Positions 1-5,124 of a DNA stretch of 5,124 nucleotides are shown one piece after another. The DNA comes from Spirochaetales bacterium (GTDB lineage: Bacteria > Spirochaetota > Spirochaetia > B11-G9): contig JALTGJ010000047.1 of assembly GCA_027077185.1 (NCBI GenBank), positions 1 to 5,124 of the forward strand, written 5' to 3'. Numbering within the stretch: position 1 is the stretch's first letter; every line of letters begins with the position of its first letter. The notes under the pieces were generated by a model. The model saw nothing but the letters and a program-made list of their open reading frames with translations, did not search any database and had not been told where the DNA came from. Both the position numbers and the translations under genes were made by a program.

Positions 1-1727
1 GTTATATGGTTGACCAGCCATAGAGCAATTTTTTCCTGAAGTACAATAGCAAGTTCCGGGCTTGGACCCTGTTCAATAAGAATTTCTGCAAGGTTTCCCA
101 GTTCTTCAACAAAATTCTTATGTATTTTTCGGTGCTCTTCAAGTTTTGGATAAGCAATTTTTTCCTGAAATTCCTCTTCATCCTTAAAGTGGAATACAAC
201 ATATTCTCCAAGCTTCTCAAGCATTCCCTTTATCTTATCAACTCCTTCTCCATTCATCATGGCATGAAGAAAGGCATTTAAGTTGTCTACCAGCCACATA
301 TGCTGGGAATCTATTTTTTCATTATTAACAGAAAGCATGTCGCTCCAGGTAATACCTATATCAATATCGGAATAATCCTGCTCAATAAACTGATTGGAAT
401 AAAAACTGCCTATACTTTGACTTAAAAGGTCTGTATTCAAAAGGTTTTGCTGTACAAGTGTAGTTACCTGCATAAATATTTTATTTAATTCTTCAGATGC
501 GTATCTTACTTCTTCCATATTATCCAGGGTTTTACCGGAGGTTTCCCGGACATTGCCCATGGTTGTATTTATTGAGTTGGTTTTATTCTTTATATTATTG
601 GTAAAAGTGCTAATTTCATGGCTTGATGCCATTAGTTCTGTAGTTGCCCTTAGAATTTCCTGTTTTCCAAATGCCAGTTCCTCCATACTTGCAGAGATTT
701 CATAAAGTCCTGAGGATACCTCTGTAACATATTCTGTAATACTTTTAAAAGCCTTACTACTTTCACTGCTTGTGGATAATGCTTTATTTATTTCGTTCGT
801 AATTGCCTTAAGTGAGTCTGAAATTTTCCTTACATTTCCTTCTGTGTTTTCTGCAAGCTTTCTAATTTCTCCTGCAACTACACCAAATCCTTTTCCCTTT
901 TCTCCTGCATGTGCAGCTTCGATAGATGCATTTATAGCAAGAAGGTTTGTTCTGCTTGCTATATCATCTATCAGGGAAATTATAGAATGTATTTCCACTG
1001 TTTGATCTGATATACTACTAATAACACTTTCAGTTGATTTTACCCTGGTATCACCCAATTTGGTCATTTGAACCAGTTTTTCAGTTGCATCAGACCTGCT
1101 TTTTGTAATTCTTGCCACACTGTCTATAGATGAAGCCATTTCCTCTATTGCAGAAGATGAAGTTGTTATAGATTCAGATTGATTATTAATTAGATCTGAC
1201 AGCCGTTGTATTCCGCTGGAAATTTCATCCATTGACTGCCTGGAATCGCTTATTTCCGTGTCCAGACTTCCAATTTCTGTAGATACAGTTTGTATCCTGT
1301 TTGATATTTCTCTTACCGCATTTATTGAATCATCTGATTTATCAGAAAGGTTATCTCCCAAAGCATGATTTTTGCCTGCAGTGGACTTTACATCTGCAAT
1401 AATTTTAGAAATTATAGAGAGAAAATTGTTTAGTCCATTAACTATACGTCCAAGTTCATCTTTTCTTTTTGAATCTATTTCAATATTGCTAATATCCTGA
1501 TTTTTGGATTTCATTTCTATTTCATGGATAATCCTGTTTAGAGACCTGATAATAATAAGATAAAGCATAATAAGACCTGAAATTACTATCACTATACTTT
1601 GTGCAAGGGTTACAGTAACTGTTACAAGAGATGCAGCACCCAAAAAATATAAAACAAGTATTGCTGCGAGTCCGGTAAAAAGAACTCCTATGCTGATTAA
1701 TAGAGAGAATTTTGCAAAAAGCTTCAT
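1..1727 (-). CDS. Methyl-accepting chemotaxis protein with C-terminal hemerythrin domain (3' end cut by window edge)
   Basis: This frame is open for 575 codons from ATG at 1727-1725 to the left edge with no stop, so the gene is partial. A ribosome site (TAAAGGAAG on the minus strand, 1743-1735) supports the start. Two hydrophobic segments (about residues 7-29 and 41-60) are joined by a loop of about 11 residues, so there is no periplasmic ligand domain. A HAMP-like linker follows (about 57-105, with DELG at 90-93). A long helical signalling domain then carries the conserved tip around 253-293 (RTNLLAIN at 259-266, EKGKGF at 276-281, EIRKLAE at 287-293), which contacts CheA/CheW. From about 457 to the edge is a bacteriohemerythrin domain with candidate di-iron ligands H476, H513, E517, H532, H536 and H574. 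The last expected ligand, an Asp about five residues after H574, lies outside the window. By analogy with Desulfovibrio DcrH, this is probably a cytoplasmic O2/redox-sensing chemoreceptor. The domain calls are firm; the O2 ligand is inferred. Confidence 0.95.
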   Translation of the reverse strand, partial: MKLFAKFSLLISIGVLFTGLAAILVLYFLGAASLVTVTVTLAQSIVIVISGLIMLYLIIIRSLNRIIHEIEMKSKNQDISNIEIDSKRKDELGRIVNGLNNFLSIISKIIADVKSTAGKNHALGDNLSDKSDDSINAVREISNRIQTVSTEIGSLDTEISDSRQSMDEISSGIQRLSDLINNQSESITTSSSAIEEMASSIDSVARITKSRSDATEKLVQMTKLGDTRVKSTESVISSISDQTVEIHSIISLIDDIASRTNLLAINASIEAAHAGEKGKGFGVVAGEIRKLAENTEGNVRKISDSLKAITNEINKALSTSSESSKAFKSITEYVTEVSSGLYEISASMEELAFGKQEILRATTELMASSHEISTFTNNIKNKTNSINTTMGNVRETSGKTLDNMEEVRYASEELNKIFMQVTTLVQQNLLNTDLLSQSIGSFYSNQFIEQDYSDIDIGITWSDMLSVNNEKIDSQHMWLVDNLNAFLHAMMNGEGVDKIKGMLEKLGEYVVFHFKDEEEFQEKIAYPKLEEHRKIHKNFVEELGNLAEILIEQGPSPELAIVLQEKIALWLVNHI

Positions 1728-1756
1728 TGGATATCTTCCTTTAGACTATTTAGTTC

Positions 1757-1784
1757 TGGTCAGCCTTGCTGTAATAATACTTTA
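1757..1784 (-). promoter_or_regulatory. Candidate sigma-28 (FliA/SigD-type) promoter for the chemoreceptor
   Basis: Read on the minus strand, TAAA (1784-1781) is followed by 16 bases and then GCTGACCA (1764-1757). The flagellar sigma consensus is TAAA, 14-16 bases, GCCGATAT/GCCGATAA. The -35 element is exact and extends to TAAAGTAT, close to the enterobacterial TAAAGTTT. The -10 element matches GCCGATAA at 5 of 8 positions. Transcription would begin near 1750, leaving a leader of about 23 bases that holds the ribosome site. Chemoreceptor genes are commonly under this sigma factor. The -10 is imperfect, so this is a candidate only. Confidence 0.4.
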
Positions 1785-1818
1785 TTTTATATTTTTATAT
1801 TAAGATCCGCAATATTTT

Positions 1819-1847
1819 TTTCTTTTTTTGTGTACATATTGTATAAG
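1819..1847 (+). promoter_or_regulatory. Weak candidate promoter for the cyclic-nucleotide-binding protein
   Basis: TATAAG at 1842-1847 resembles a -10 hexamer and would start transcription near 1854, about 23 bases before the ATG at 1877. The matching -35 position (1819-1824, TTTCTT) falls in a T-rich tract and is a poor match. An alternative pair, TGTACA (1831-1836) and TACTAT (1854-1859) with 17-base spacing, is equally weak. A short imperfect dyad, TGTACA-TAT-TGTATA (1831-1845 region), overlaps the -10 and could bind a regulator. The rest of the 149-bp divergent region consists mainly of A/T tracts in which I see no gene. Confidence 0.25.
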
Positions 1848-1876
1848 AAGAGCTACTATGAATTAAGGACAAAATT

Positions 1877-2350
1877 ATGGTTGATCTAAAGTCATTGCAC
1901 AGTCATTCTTTATTTGGGGGAATTACCGAAGAGCAAATTTCAGGTATCAAAGATTTTTTTGAGTATAAGGAATTTTTGGCCATGGAATTTATAGAAAAAG
2001 AGGGTGAAACAGGTGATAAAATATATTTTATTGTTGAGGGTCAGGTAGAAATTTTAAAGGAAATAAAAGAATCAGGAAATTTAAGTCGAATCTTTGTATT
2101 TTCTGAAGGTGATGTATTTGGGGAAATGGAACTTATTGATGTTCAGCCTTGTGCCGCTTCTGTTCGTGCTATCAAATCAACTAAAGTTCTCACTCTTTCC
2201 AATAAGGGTTTATACAGTATAAGTAAGTATGATATAAAAATTTTTTCACTTTTGATTATGAACCTGGCCAGAGATATAAGCAGACGTTTAAGAAAAGCTG
2301 ATGAAATTATAGCCCTTTGTCCAGAGGTAATTAAAAAGTATGATAAATAA
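1877..2350 (+). CDS. Stand-alone cyclic-nucleotide-binding (CRP-like) domain protein, no DNA-binding domain
   Basis: The 157-residue product begins at ATG 1877, with AAGGA at 1865-1869 as ribosome site. It is a single cNMP-binding beta-roll: the IYFIVEGQVEI strand pattern at 49-59, then the phosphate-binding cassette at about 81-98 (FGE at 81-83, ending SVRA at 95-98). The family normally has Pro-Arg-Ser/Ala-Ala, where Arg holds the cyclic phosphate. Here it is P91-C92-A93-A94, while E83 is kept. The Cys codon is TGT, one base from the Arg codon CGT. After the roll comes an amphipathic helix (about 122-145, rich in Arg/Lys), and the protein ends without the winged helix-turn-helix of CRP/FNR. 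It is therefore unlikely to bind DNA by itself and may work through a partner protein or have lost nucleotide binding. It is divergent from the chemoreceptor and 90 bp ahead of rubrerythrin. The fold is confident; the ligand and role are unknown. Confidence 0.85.
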   Translation: MVDLKSLHSHSLFGGITEEQISGIKDFFEYKEFLAMEFIEKEGETGDKIYFIVEGQVEILKEIKESGNLSRIFVFSEGDVFGEMELIDVQPCAASVRAIKSTKVLTLSNKGLYSISKYDIKIFSLLIMNLARDISRRLRKADEIIALCPEVIKKYDK

Positions 2351-2380
2351 TGCTCATTTGGATTAATATACTGTTTGGTG

Positions 2381-2408
2381 TTGACTTTTAGCACTATTTA
2401 GTTATTAT
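2381..2408 (+). promoter_or_regulatory. Sigma-70-type promoter for the rubrerythrin operon
   Basis: TTGACT (2381-2386) matches the -35 consensus at 5 of 6 positions. It is followed by 16 bases and TATTAT (2403-2408), which matches TATAAT at 5 of 6. The predicted start is near 2415, giving a leader of about 26 bases that holds GGAGG (2429-2433), seven bases before the ATG at 2441. This is the best promoter in the window. I see no terminator between the upstream gene's stop at 2350 and this point, so some read-through from the cNMP-domain gene is also possible. Confidence 0.6.
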
Positions 2409-2427
2409 TAGTAATTATTATTATTAG
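2402..2427 (+). repeat. AT-rich palindrome and TTA repeats over the rubrerythrin transcription start (possible operator)
   Basis: The decamer TTATTATTAG occurs at 2402-2411 and again at 2418-2427. Centred on G2411, TTATTATTA (2402-2410) and TAATTATTA (2412-2420) form an inverted repeat in which 7 of 9 positions pair. It overlaps the -10 hexamer and the likely start site, a usual place for a repressor. The half-site/one base/half-site layout recalls Fur/PerR-family operators, but the bases do not match the PerR or Fur consensus. In such low-complexity sequence the symmetry could be chance. Confidence 0.3.
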
Positions 2428-2440
2428 TGGAGGAAAAGTA

Positions 2441-3016
2441 ATGAAAAGTCTTAAGGGAACAGAAACAGAGAAAAACCTACTCAAGGCATTTGCAGGGGAA
2501 TCCCAGGCAAGGAATAGGTATACGATGTTTGTAAGCAAAGCCAAAAAAGAAGGGTATGTTCAAATTGCAGATATCTTTCAGGAAACTGCGGATCAGGAAA
2601 AAGAACACGCTAAGCGTCTTTTTAAATTTCTTGAGGGTGGTGAGCTTGAAATCACTGCATCTTTTCCAGCTGGAGTTATTGGGACAACAGAAGAAAATCT
2701 TCTTGCAGGTGCCCAGGGTGAAAATTATGAATGGACAGAAATGTATCCTTCGTTTGCTAAAATTGCTGAACAGGAAGGTTTTACGGCCATAGCTGCTGTA
2801 TTTACAGCAATAGCTGTTGCAGAAAAACAACATGAAAAACGATATAATGAATTACGGTCAAACATACTTAGCTCTAATGTCTTTAAAAAGGAATCCAAAG
2901 TAGTATGGAGATGCCGAAATTGCGGATATATATATGAAGGAGTAGAAGCACCTTCAGTTTGTCCCGCTTGTGCTCATTCACAGTCATATTTTGAATTATT
3001 AGGTGAGAATTGGTAA
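2441..3016 (+). CDS. rbr: Rubrerythrin (non-haem di-iron peroxidase)
   Basis: Rubrerythrin is a cytoplasmic peroxidase that reduces H2O2 to water with electrons from rubredoxin. The product is 191 residues, the classical length. The N-terminal four-helix ferritin-like domain (about 1-145) holds the di-iron ligand pattern: E20, E53 and H56 (ExxH), E94, E97, E128 and H131 (ExxH). The C-terminal rubredoxin-type domain (about 153-191) has a Cys4 iron site in two knuckles, C158-x2-C161 and C174-x2-C177. All expected ligands are present, so the enzyme should be functional. The start is supported by GGAGG at 2429-2433. It is the first gene of a tightly spaced plus-strand run, 21 bases ahead of the superoxide reductase, whose product (peroxide) is its substrate. 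Identification is very secure. Confidence 0.97.
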   Translation: MKSLKGTETEKNLLKAFAGESQARNRYTMFVSKAKKEGYVQIADIFQETADQEKEHAKRLFKFLEGGELEITASFPAGVIGTTEENLLAGAQGENYEWTEMYPSFAKIAEQEGFTAIAAVFTAIAVAEKQHEKRYNELRSNILSSNVFKKESKVVWRCRNCGYIYEGVEAPSVCPACAHSQSYFELLGENW

Positions 3017-3037
3017 ACGATAAAATGGGAGATAAAA

Positions 3038-3415
3038 ATGGCAAAAAGAAATGAAGTTTACAGATGTGCAGAATGTGGAAATATAGTAGAAGTTAATCAT
3101 GGCGCTGGTGGAGCCCTTGTATGTTGTGGTCAACCTATGAATTTGCTTCCGGAAAAATCTGCAGATTCGGCAACAGAAAAGCATGTACCCGTTATTGAAA
3201 AAATTAGCGGTGGTTATAAGGTAACAGTAGGAAGTACTCTTCATCCAATGGCTGAAGATCACTGGATTGAATGGATTGAACTCCTTGCGGATGATAAATC
3301 CTATACTCAGTACTTAAACCCCGGTGACGAACCAGTAGCGGTTTTCATGGTCGATGCAGCCCAGGTGACTGCAAGAGAATATTGTAACAAACACGGTTTA
3401 TGGAAAAATAAATAG
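3038..3415 (+). CDS. dfx: Desulfoferrodoxin (2Fe-superoxide reductase)
   Basis: This enzyme reduces superoxide to H2O2 without releasing O2, and is characteristic of anaerobes. The 125-residue product has both domains of the 2Fe class. The N-terminal desulforedoxin domain (about 1-37) binds Fe(Cys)4 through C10, C13, C29 and C30. The catalytic domain (about 38-125) has the Fe(His)4Cys centre: H49, H69, H75, C116 and H119. The active-site E47-K48 pair precedes H49, as in well-studied superoxide reductases. No key residue is missing. The ribosome site GGGAG (3027-3031) lies six bases before the ATG. An earlier ATG at 3025 is out of frame. It sits between the peroxidase that would consume its product and the rubredoxin that would supply its electrons. 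Confidence 0.97.
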   Translation: MAKRNEVYRCAECGNIVEVNHGAGGALVCCGQPMNLLPEKSADSATEKHVPVIEKISGGYKVTVGSTLHPMAEDHWIEWIELLADDKSYTQYLNPGDEPVAVFMVDAAQVTAREYCNKHGLWKNK

Positions 3416-3433
3416 AGGATAAGGAGAATTATA

Positions 3434-3589
3434 ATGAAGTATGTATGTGGTGTATGCGGGTATGTTTATGATCCTGCGGAAGGGGATCCGGATAATGATA
3501 TTGCTGCCGGAACAAGTTTTGAAGCTCTGCCGGATGATTGGGTTTGTCCGCTTTGTGGTATAGGCAAAGATGAGTTTGCTCCGGAATAA
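3434..3589 (+). CDS. rub: Rubredoxin
   Basis: This is a small cytoplasmic one-electron carrier of 51 residues, the normal length for a single-domain rubredoxin. The Fe(Cys)4 site is complete: C5-x2-C8 in the first knuckle (CGVCGY) and C38-x2-C41 in the second (CPLCG). The usual family residues Y10, D13, P14, G17 and W36 are also present, and the protein is acidic. AAGGAG at 3421-3426 lies seven bases before the ATG, and the gene starts 18 bases after the desulfoferrodoxin stop, so co-transcription with it is likely. By family knowledge it would donate electrons to rubrerythrin, superoxide reductase and FprA, all encoded beside it. No NAD(P)H:rubredoxin reductase gene is seen in the window, so its own reductant is encoded elsewhere. 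Confidence 0.97.
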   Translation: MKYVCGVCGYVYDPAEGDPDNDIAAGTSFEALPDDWVCPLCGIGKDEFAPE

Positions 3590-3595
3590 AAGTTC

Positions 3596-3642
3596 AAAAA
3601 AAAATTATATTTGCGGGCATATTGCCCGCATATGCATTTTTT
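3596..3642 (+). terminator. Hairpin plus T-run between rubredoxin and fprA (terminator or attenuator)
   Basis: TGCGGGCA (3612-3619) and TGCCCGCA (3623-3630) pair perfectly over 8 bp around a TAT loop. They are flanked by A9 (3596-3604) on the left and T6 (3637-3642) on the right. The stem is markedly GC-rich for its surroundings. Six bases separate stem and T-run, a looser arrangement than a classical intrinsic terminator, so termination may be partial. The A-run gives a similar signal on the opposite strand. The T-run abuts the fprA ribosome site (AGGAG, 3643-3647). The element could lower fprA expression relative to the upstream genes or mark an RNA-processing point. Confidence 0.5.
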
Positions 3643-3653
3643 AGGAGTTTTGA

Positions 3654-4871
3654 ATGAATGCAGTAAAAATGTCCGACGGAATTTATCGGATTGGTGCGAA
3701 TATAAAAAATGGGGACATGTTTGAAGGTATGTGGCCCATACCTGATGGTGTTTCCTTAAATTGTTATGTGGTTTTAGGTAGTAAAAAAGCTCTTATAGAT
3801 ATGGTTGATGACTGGAATGATGCTCCGGGTCAGATCAGATCGCAATTAAATACAATACATATGGTTTTGGAAGATTTTGACTATCTTGTTCTTAATCATA
3901 TGGAGCCTGATCATATAGGTTGGCTTCCTGAGTTTGTTAAAATAAATCCAAAAGTACAAATTGTAACAACCCCAAAGGGTGTGGATCTTGTTAAAGCCTT
4001 TTGTGGAATTACAGAAAATGTAACAGCTGTAAAAAGTGGCGATAAGCTTGATTTAGGAGATGGAAAAATCCTTAATTTTACTGAAGTTCCCAATGTCCAT
4101 TGGCCCGAAACAATGGTAACATACGAATCCGGTTCAAAAATATTATTTTCATGTGATGCCTTTGGTTCCTATGGGGAAGTTAATGAGTCTGTATTCGATG
4201 ATGAACTCTCTCAGGAGCAGCATGATTTTTATGATAGAGAATCCCTACGGTATTATGCAAATATAATTGCAACTTTTTCTATATTTGTTCTTAAGGCCAT
4301 AGATAAATTATCCGGCCTGGATATTAAAATGATAGCCCCTTCCCATGGAATTATCTGGAGGGAAAATCCGGAAATAATTATTGAAAGATATAAGCAATTT
4401 GCAGGTTTTATGAATGGTAAAGGACTTCCTGAGATTACTCTTGTTTGGGGAAGTATGTATGGATATACCGAGAAGGTTGTAAACTCTGTAATTAAGGGAA
4501 TTCGCTCGGAATCTGTGCCTGTACACGTTCACAGAGTTCCCGAGGAAAATGCCTCCTGGGCTTTGGCAGATGCATGGAAGTCTGCAGGACTTGTTTTTGG
4601 TATGCCTACCTATGAATACAAGATGTTTCCCCCTATAGCAGGTGTAGTTGATGTTTTTGAAGACAAACGGGTCTGGAATAAGAAAGTTTTTCGTTTTGGT
4701 TCTTTTGGATGGACAGGCGGAGCACAGAAAGATTTTCTGGAAAAAACAAAAAAACTGAAATGGGAGTTTACTGAAGCTCTTGAATGGCAGGGTGAGGCAG
4801 ATGAAGAAGTTCATAAGCTGGCTTTTGAAAGAGGTGCAGAAATAGCTAGAATGGTTAAAGCACAGGGTTAA
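3654..4871 (+). CDS. fprA: FprA-type flavodiiron protein (rubredoxin:oxygen / nitric oxide reductase)
   Basis: The 405-residue cytoplasmic enzyme belongs to the flavodiiron family, which reduces O2 to water and/or NO to N2O. The N-terminal beta-lactamase-like domain (about 1-250) carries the di-iron ligands H82-x-E84-x-D86-H87 (in NHMEPDH), H149, D168 and H231, all in the order seen in Desulfovibrio ROO and Moorella FprA. The C-terminal flavodoxin-like domain (about 260-400) binds FMN, with a phosphate loop at 266-273 (GSMYGYTE), GMPTYEYKMFPP at 316-327 and the GSFGWTGGAQ loop at 349-358. It ends there, with no fused rubredoxin domain, so it is the simple class A form needing a separate rubredoxin such as the one encoded upstream. 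AGGAG at 3643-3647 supports the start; the ATG at 3658 is out of frame. The O2/NO preference cannot be read from sequence. Its stop overlaps the end of the convergent kinase gene by 4 bases. Confidence 0.96.
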   Translation: MNAVKMSDGIYRIGANIKNGDMFEGMWPIPDGVSLNCYVVLGSKKALIDMVDDWNDAPGQIRSQLNTIHMVLEDFDYLVLNHMEPDHIGWLPEFVKINPKVQIVTTPKGVDLVKAFCGITENVTAVKSGDKLDLGDGKILNFTEVPNVHWPETMVTYESGSKILFSCDAFGSYGEVNESVFDDELSQEQHDFYDRESLRYYANIIATFSIFVLKAIDKLSGLDIKMIAPSHGIIWRENPEIIIERYKQFAGFMNGKGLPEITLVWGSMYGYTEKVVNSVIKGIRSESVPVHVHRVPEENASWALADAWKSAGLVFGMPTYEYKMFPPIAGVVDVFEDKRVWNKKVFRFGSFGWTGGAQKDFLEKTKKLKWEFTEALEWQGEADEEVHKLAFERGAEIARMVKAQG

Positions 4872-5124
4872 ATTACCGGCAGAAAAACAGTAAATGTAGA
4901 ACCTGTGCTCTCTTTTGATGAAGCAGTTAAATGTCCATTATGATTTTGAATAATGGAAAATGCTGAAAATAGACCAAGTCCGGAACCTCTGGACTTGGTA
5001 CTAAAATAGGGGTCAAATATTTTTGGCAGAGCTTCTGAACTAATTCCACTCCCTGTATCTTTAATAGAAATTGAAAGGTAATTATTTTTTTCATCCAGAA
5101 ATTTATGTTTATAACCGTATACTG
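4868..5124 (-). CDS. Sensor histidine kinase, C-terminal ATP-binding end (5' part outside window)
   Basis: Read on the minus strand from the right edge, the frame is open for 84 codons and ends in TAA at 4870-4868. The visible piece is the end of a HATPase_c domain. It shows the D/G1 box DTGSGI (fragment residues 22-27), the F box IFDPYFSTK (35-43) and the G2 box GSGLGL (46-51), followed by the usual terminal GSTFTVFLP strand (74-82). The DPYFSTK and GSGLGL wording resembles NtrB-like or PAS-containing kinases. The N box, phospho-accepting His domain and sensor domain must lie to the right of the window, so the stimulus is unknown. The protein ends right after the ATPase domain, so no receiver domain is fused at its C terminus. 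The gene is convergent with fprA and overlaps its stop codon by 4 bases, with no space for a dedicated intergenic terminator. Confidence 0.93.
   Translation of the reverse strand, partial: VYGYKHKFLDEKNNYLSISIKDTGSGISSEALPKIFDPYFSTKSRGSGLGLFSAFSIIQNHNGHLTASSKESTGSTFTVFLPVI
4970..5003 (+). other. Strong hairpin 3' of fprA, inside the convergent kinase gene
   Basis: ACCAAGTCCGGA (4973-4984) pairs with TCTGGACTTGGT (4988-4999) over 12 positions around an ACC triloop. Three more outer pairs (TAG 4970-4972 with CTA 5001-5003) form if A5000 is bulged. In plus-strand RNA, position 4982/4990 is a G-U pair; in the kinase's own mRNA the same position is an A-C mismatch, so the fold favours fprA read-through RNA. 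It begins about 98 bases after the fprA stop and coincides with kinase residues from the F box to the G2 box. No T-run follows directly (T5 only at 5020-5024), so it is not a classical terminator. It may protect or define the fprA mRNA 3' end, or be coincidental. Confidence 0.45.

Noticed and set aside
2..220. Minus-strand open frame of 72 codons near the left edge
   Set aside because: It is a frame-shifted shadow of the hemerythrin-coding part of the chemoreceptor. The true frame contains all the family ligands and runs unbroken to the edge.
772..1005. Plus-strand open frame of 77 codons
   Set aside because: It lies antisense to the conserved chemoreceptor tip, which fully explains the DNA. 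No ribosome site or recognisable product was found.
1801..1831. T-rich tract (two T7 runs) considered as an intrinsic terminator
   Set aside because: No stable hairpin precedes it on either strand, and it lies between divergent genes where no terminator is needed.
1858..1866. Two-codon frame ATG-AAT-TAA just before the cNMP-domain gene, considered as a regulatory leader
   Set aside because: Its own ribosome site is not evident, and such a short start-stop is expected by chance in AT-rich DNA.
2143..2394. Minus-strand open frame of 83 codons across the end of the cNMP-domain gene
   Set aside because: It is antisense to conserved beta-roll coding sequence, with a product lacking family features and no supporting signal.
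2401..2427. TTA-rich tract considered as a microsatellite for phase variation
   Set aside because: There are only a few uninterrupted TTA units, broken by other bases, far fewer than in known phase-variable tracts.
2477..2833. Minus-strand open frame of 118 codons, and plus-strand frame at 2556-2792
   Set aside because: Both are alternative-frame shadows of rubrerythrin, whose complete set of ligands fixes the coding frame.
2999..3262. Minus-strand open frame of 87 codons
   Set aside because: It is antisense to desulfoferrodoxin. The apparent Cys/Phe-rich product is an artefact of AT-rich reverse reading.
4308..4814. Minus-strand open frame of 168 codons, and another at 3911-4093
   Set aside because: Both are antisense to fprA, which has intact iron and FMN motifs. 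The long frame reflects codon bias rather than a second gene.
1..5124. Search for CRISPR arrays, tRNA/rRNA genes, insertion sequences or integration sites
   Set aside because: No regularly spaced long repeats, clover-leaf sequence, transposase motifs or terminal inverted repeats were seen. Nearly all the DNA is explained by the listed genes.

Overview
The window reads as an AT-rich chromosomal segment of an anaerobic, motile bacterium. It is organised around oxygen sensing and removal of oxygen and reactive oxygen species. The taxon cannot be fixed from 5 kb. The set of rubrerythrin, 2Fe-superoxide reductase, rubredoxin and FprA-type flavodiiron protein is typical of strict or microaerotolerant anaerobes. 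The chemoreceptor tip, with an AAHAG segment where many receptors have AARAG, is reminiscent of spirochaete receptors; this is a weak lean only.

Layout. (1) Positions 1-1727, minus strand: a membrane chemoreceptor with a C-terminal hemerythrin domain, cut by the left edge just before its last expected iron ligand. (2) Positions 1728-1876: a divergent intergenic region with a sigma-28/FliA-like promoter candidate facing the chemoreceptor and a weaker promoter candidate facing right. (3) Positions 1877-2350, plus strand: a stand-alone cyclic-nucleotide-binding-domain protein without a DNA-binding domain, with Cys at the usual phosphate-binding Arg. (4) Positions 2351-2440: a good sigma-70-type promoter with an AT-rich palindrome over its start region. 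(5) Positions 2441-4871, plus strand: a compact run of rubrerythrin, desulfoferrodoxin, rubredoxin and FprA flavodiiron protein. A GC-rich hairpin plus T-run separates rubredoxin from FprA. (6) Positions 4868-5124, minus strand: the C-terminal end of a sensor histidine kinase, convergent with fprA and overlapping its stop codon by 4 bases.

How the parts fit (inference from known families). Rubredoxin can pass electrons to rubrerythrin (peroxide to water), to superoxide reductase (superoxide to peroxide) and to FprA (oxygen to water, or NO to N2O). The four-gene run therefore encodes a near-complete scavenging chain, lacking only the NAD(P)H:rubredoxin reductase. The divergent hemerythrin chemoreceptor would add oxygen- or redox-guided swimming. 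The cyclic-nucleotide-type protein and the kinase may be signalling neighbours, but nothing in the sequence proves that link.

The individual enzyme families are well known. The less ordinary points are the altered nucleotide-binding cassette, the intra-operon hairpin, and the strand-asymmetric hairpin inside the convergent kinase gene.
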